Source: CALLCD01 sp039817885 (GTDB taxonomy: Bacteria; Pseudomonadota; Alphaproteobacteria; Caulobacterales; Hyphomonadaceae). Taken from it: 17,368 nucleotides of DNA. The translations under genes were made by a program, and so were the position numbers. Shown piece by piece: positions 16,801 to 17,368 of the stretch. The notes beneath the pieces were generated by a model. That model was not told the DNA's origin and searched no databases. It saw only the letters and a program-made list of their open reading frames with translations. The first letter of the stretch is position 1. Every line of letters begins with the position of its first letter. The stretch covers positions 1 to 17,368 of the forward strand of contig JBCBUY010000064.1 of the NCBI GenBank assembly GCA_039817885.1, written 5' to 3'.

Positions 16801-17295
16801 ATCAACCGTAATGTCGGAAGGTGCTGCTGAGAAAAGAACCGTATCGGTTCCTTCGCCTCCGGCGAGGAAGTCGTCGCCTGCAAAACCATGCACAAGATCG
16901 TTGCCGCCTTCGCCTTCAAGGACGTTGACTTCATTGTTGCCAAAGAGGCCATCATTGAAATCCGTACCGATAACGTTCTCAACATCATCGATTTCCTGAA
17001 GGATGTTCGCCTCTGGAACCACGCCAGCGACAGCAACCGCTCCTGGAGGTGCATTTAGAATGCCGCCGTCTTGACTTGCTGTGCCAGCTGGACCGGCAGA
17101 GTTAACATCAAGATCGACAATAACGCCGTCGAAGGTGCCAGGAAGCCCCTCTGTTGGTGTATCAATTGTCGACAGATCCAGCGTATCGATGCCCTGACCG
17201 CCATCAACCGTGTCAAGTGCGTCGGAGATGATCGTGTCATCGCCTTCGCCACCTAGAAGCGTGTCAGCACCGCCTTCACCATCAATGACATCATT
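13804..17295 (-). CDS. large acidic RTX Ca-binding secreted protein, 5' incomplete
   Basis: This is the likely T1SS cargo. Over 1160 residues of RTX-like frame are visible. The first usable start is GTG at 17022 (1072 residues), but recognisable module sequence continues upstream to about 17295, so the real N-terminus is missing. An in-frame TGA at 17335-17337 lies beyond the point where the sequence stops being RTX on this strand. Numbered from 17022, glycine-aspartate nonapeptides (GGxGxDxLx type) occur throughout. Three almost identical modules share VFHSFGGADFVNGGEGTDTV and what follows (463-518, 647-702, 840-895), spaced 184 and 193 residues. A CHRD-like insert lies at about 205-345. A serralysin-type C-terminal domain (about 926-1000, DTFVEAEGSGADTVTDF) precedes a further 71-residue acidic tail ending GSDLGDSL. 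It contains no Lys, Cys or Trp and only three Arg. RTX repeats fold on binding calcium outside the cell; an adhesin or surface-layer role is possible but unproven. Confidence 0.9.
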   Translation of the reverse strand, partial: NDVIDGEGGADTLLGGEGDDTIISDALDTVDGGQGIDTLDLSTIDTPTEGLPGTFDGVIVDLDVNSAGPAGTASQDGGILNAPPGAVAVAGVVPEANILQEIDDVENVIGTDFNDGLFGNNEVNVLEGEGGNDLVHGFAGDDFLAGGEGTDTVLFSAAPSDITVDLNQQVSAEDFDAIVAGELDAQTATTGPAGENVLSGFENVTAGQGDDTITGDENDNILNGNGGDDTLIGGLGDDTLIGGEGFDTADFSDLDVPITVNVDADGNGTVVRETGFGVSFEDVSIDPDNLLENATLNPALSGDLITEALEGNLYFNIHTDDFGGGEIRGQLDTIVSNETVDGIQTIVLSASLDAAQEPGGASDSGATGTGTVTFVVDAAGDITYSVDLDVTGLATSDLLPVAGFSSIHLHNAPAGDDPAVNNGPVVLDIIQDAGGDINGLALSPEADTGDGNVITEVTETDTLQSIENIIGSDDIDTIDQSASTEAVFIDLDVNSPPGDAASQVGAILDAAPNAGGQPVITLTDFENAIGGSGNDVIFGNQEVNVLDGNAGDDVFHSFGGADFVNGGEGTDTVLFSAGGAVTIDLDDNGDAVASVGDTVTSIENITGSASGDDVISGNASVNVLNGNGGSDQLFGEGGDDTLISDGIDTVLNGGEGTDTVDFSGITDSGINIDLDTNTPAPGPETQIGAAELFDGDNAIDNNPFEVIDVENVVGTDQNDRIFGNNEINVLDGEGGDDVFHSFGGADFVNGGEGTDTVLFSAGGAVTIDLDDNGDAVASVGDTVTSIENITGSAAGDDTISGNASSNVLNGNGGADTLIGEGGDDTFISDALDTIDGGTGIDTVDFSGISAANPTTGAFTGVIVDLDVNSAGSAGTPSQDGGILTAPPAAGGTIIGDLTLTDIENVVGTDFNDGLFGNNEVNILDGGAGDDVFHSFGGADFVNGGEGTDTVLFSAGGAVTIDLDDNGDAVASVGDTVTSIENITGSASGDDTISGNSSANVLNGNGGDDTLTGEGGADTFVEAEGSGADTVTDFATAEDVIDVNGHGLTASAALALAADDGNGNTVIDFGDGDTLTLTGVASADLTEANFVGVAAATTTAPEPLDLSDFPESVITEQLITGPQEAETVVQPVASFDIDQAVEGFDLGLESPPAPISGSDLGDSL
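14362..14514 (-). repeat. 153-base intragenic module block, copy A
   Basis: This is one of three near-identical 51-codon blocks in the RTX gene, with copies at 14941-15093 and 15493-15645. All three encode the same residues and differ by only a few synonymous bases, whereas sequence on either side differs much more. Confidence 0.85.
14941..15093 (-). repeat. 153-base intragenic module block, copy B
   Basis: This is the middle copy of the near-identical block, 579 bases from copy A. The stretch beginning GACAGACGCCACGGCG (at 14959) is shared letter for letter with copies A and C. Confidence 0.85.
15493..15645 (-). repeat. 153-base intragenic module block, copy C
   Basis: This is the third copy, 552 bases from copy B. 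A fourth, clearly diverged relative (GGEGTDTVLFSAAPSD) is encoded near 16800-16870. Confidence 0.85.
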
Positions 17296-17368
17296 ACGGG
17301 TTCTGCTGCTGGCAATGATACCATTTCCGGAAACTCAGGCGTCAACGTCCTGAACGGAAATGGCGGTA
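17284..17368 (+). CDS. RTX repeat fragment encoded on the opposite strand, runs off the window
   Basis: Read on +, this piece gives NDIITGSAAGNDTISGN followed by SGVNVLNGNGG, matching the module segment ITGSA-GDDTISGN...NVLNGNGG of the RTX gene on -. No start codon, ribosome site or promoter precedes it; its left neighbour is RTX sequence on the other strand. It is not an exact reverse copy of any repeat in the window (several synonymous and amino-acid differences), so it is a distinct module. It is best seen as part of an RTX gene that has been inverted or wrongly joined here. Confidence 0.6.

Noticed and set aside
17335..17337. In-frame TGA read as a simple frameshift or nonsense mutation in the RTX gene
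   Set aside because: Sequence on - is no longer RTX-like upstream of about 17295 in any frame I read, while + is clearly RTX-like there; a strand switch explains it better.

Overview
The window looks like the chromosome of a Gram-negative bacterium, most likely an alphaproteobacterium. The pointers are an ECF sigma factor with a membrane anti-sigma factor carrying a RPANDN-type linker, a PrtD-like type I secretion system (T1SS), an acidic RTX protein with CHRD-type sequence, and two outer-membrane channel proteins. This assignment rests on protein style only; no rRNA or tRNA gene is present. The last 74-85 bases do not fit the rest and mark either a DNA rearrangement or an assembly fault.

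Left part (1-4500). An outer-membrane beta-barrel porin lies on the - strand (106-1323). Next come a membrane anti-sigma factor on + (1512-2135) and an ECF sigma factor on - (2136-2693), placed tail to tail with stop codons touching. A secreted lipoprotein predicted to fold as a beta-propeller (2847-4481, +) is divergent from the sigma gene and may be one of its targets (inference).

Middle part (4524-8814, all -). A two-gene RND efflux operon (membrane fusion protein, then inner-membrane pump) ends at a hairpin shared with the lipoprotein 3' end. The roughly 600 bases upstream hold no convincing gene. They do hold two adjoining perfect palindromes close to the operon, several hairpins, and a compact set of nested inverted repeats (9213-9321) that folds into a three-way junction.

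Right part (9348-17368, all - except the tail). A T1SS operon of ABC exporter, HlyD-type adaptor and TolC-type channel is joined by two 4-base ATGA overlaps. It lies 84 bases downstream of a very large, acidic, Ca-binding RTX protein gene, with a strong hairpin terminator or attenuator between them. The RTX protein is the obvious cargo. The RND operon has no channel gene of its own, so the TolC could serve both machines (inference).

At the right edge the RTX reading frame on - stops being RTX-like at about 17295. From about 17284 onward RTX sequence is read on the + strand instead. The RTX gene is therefore incomplete at its 5' end, and the GTG at 17022 is only the first available start codon, not a believable true start.
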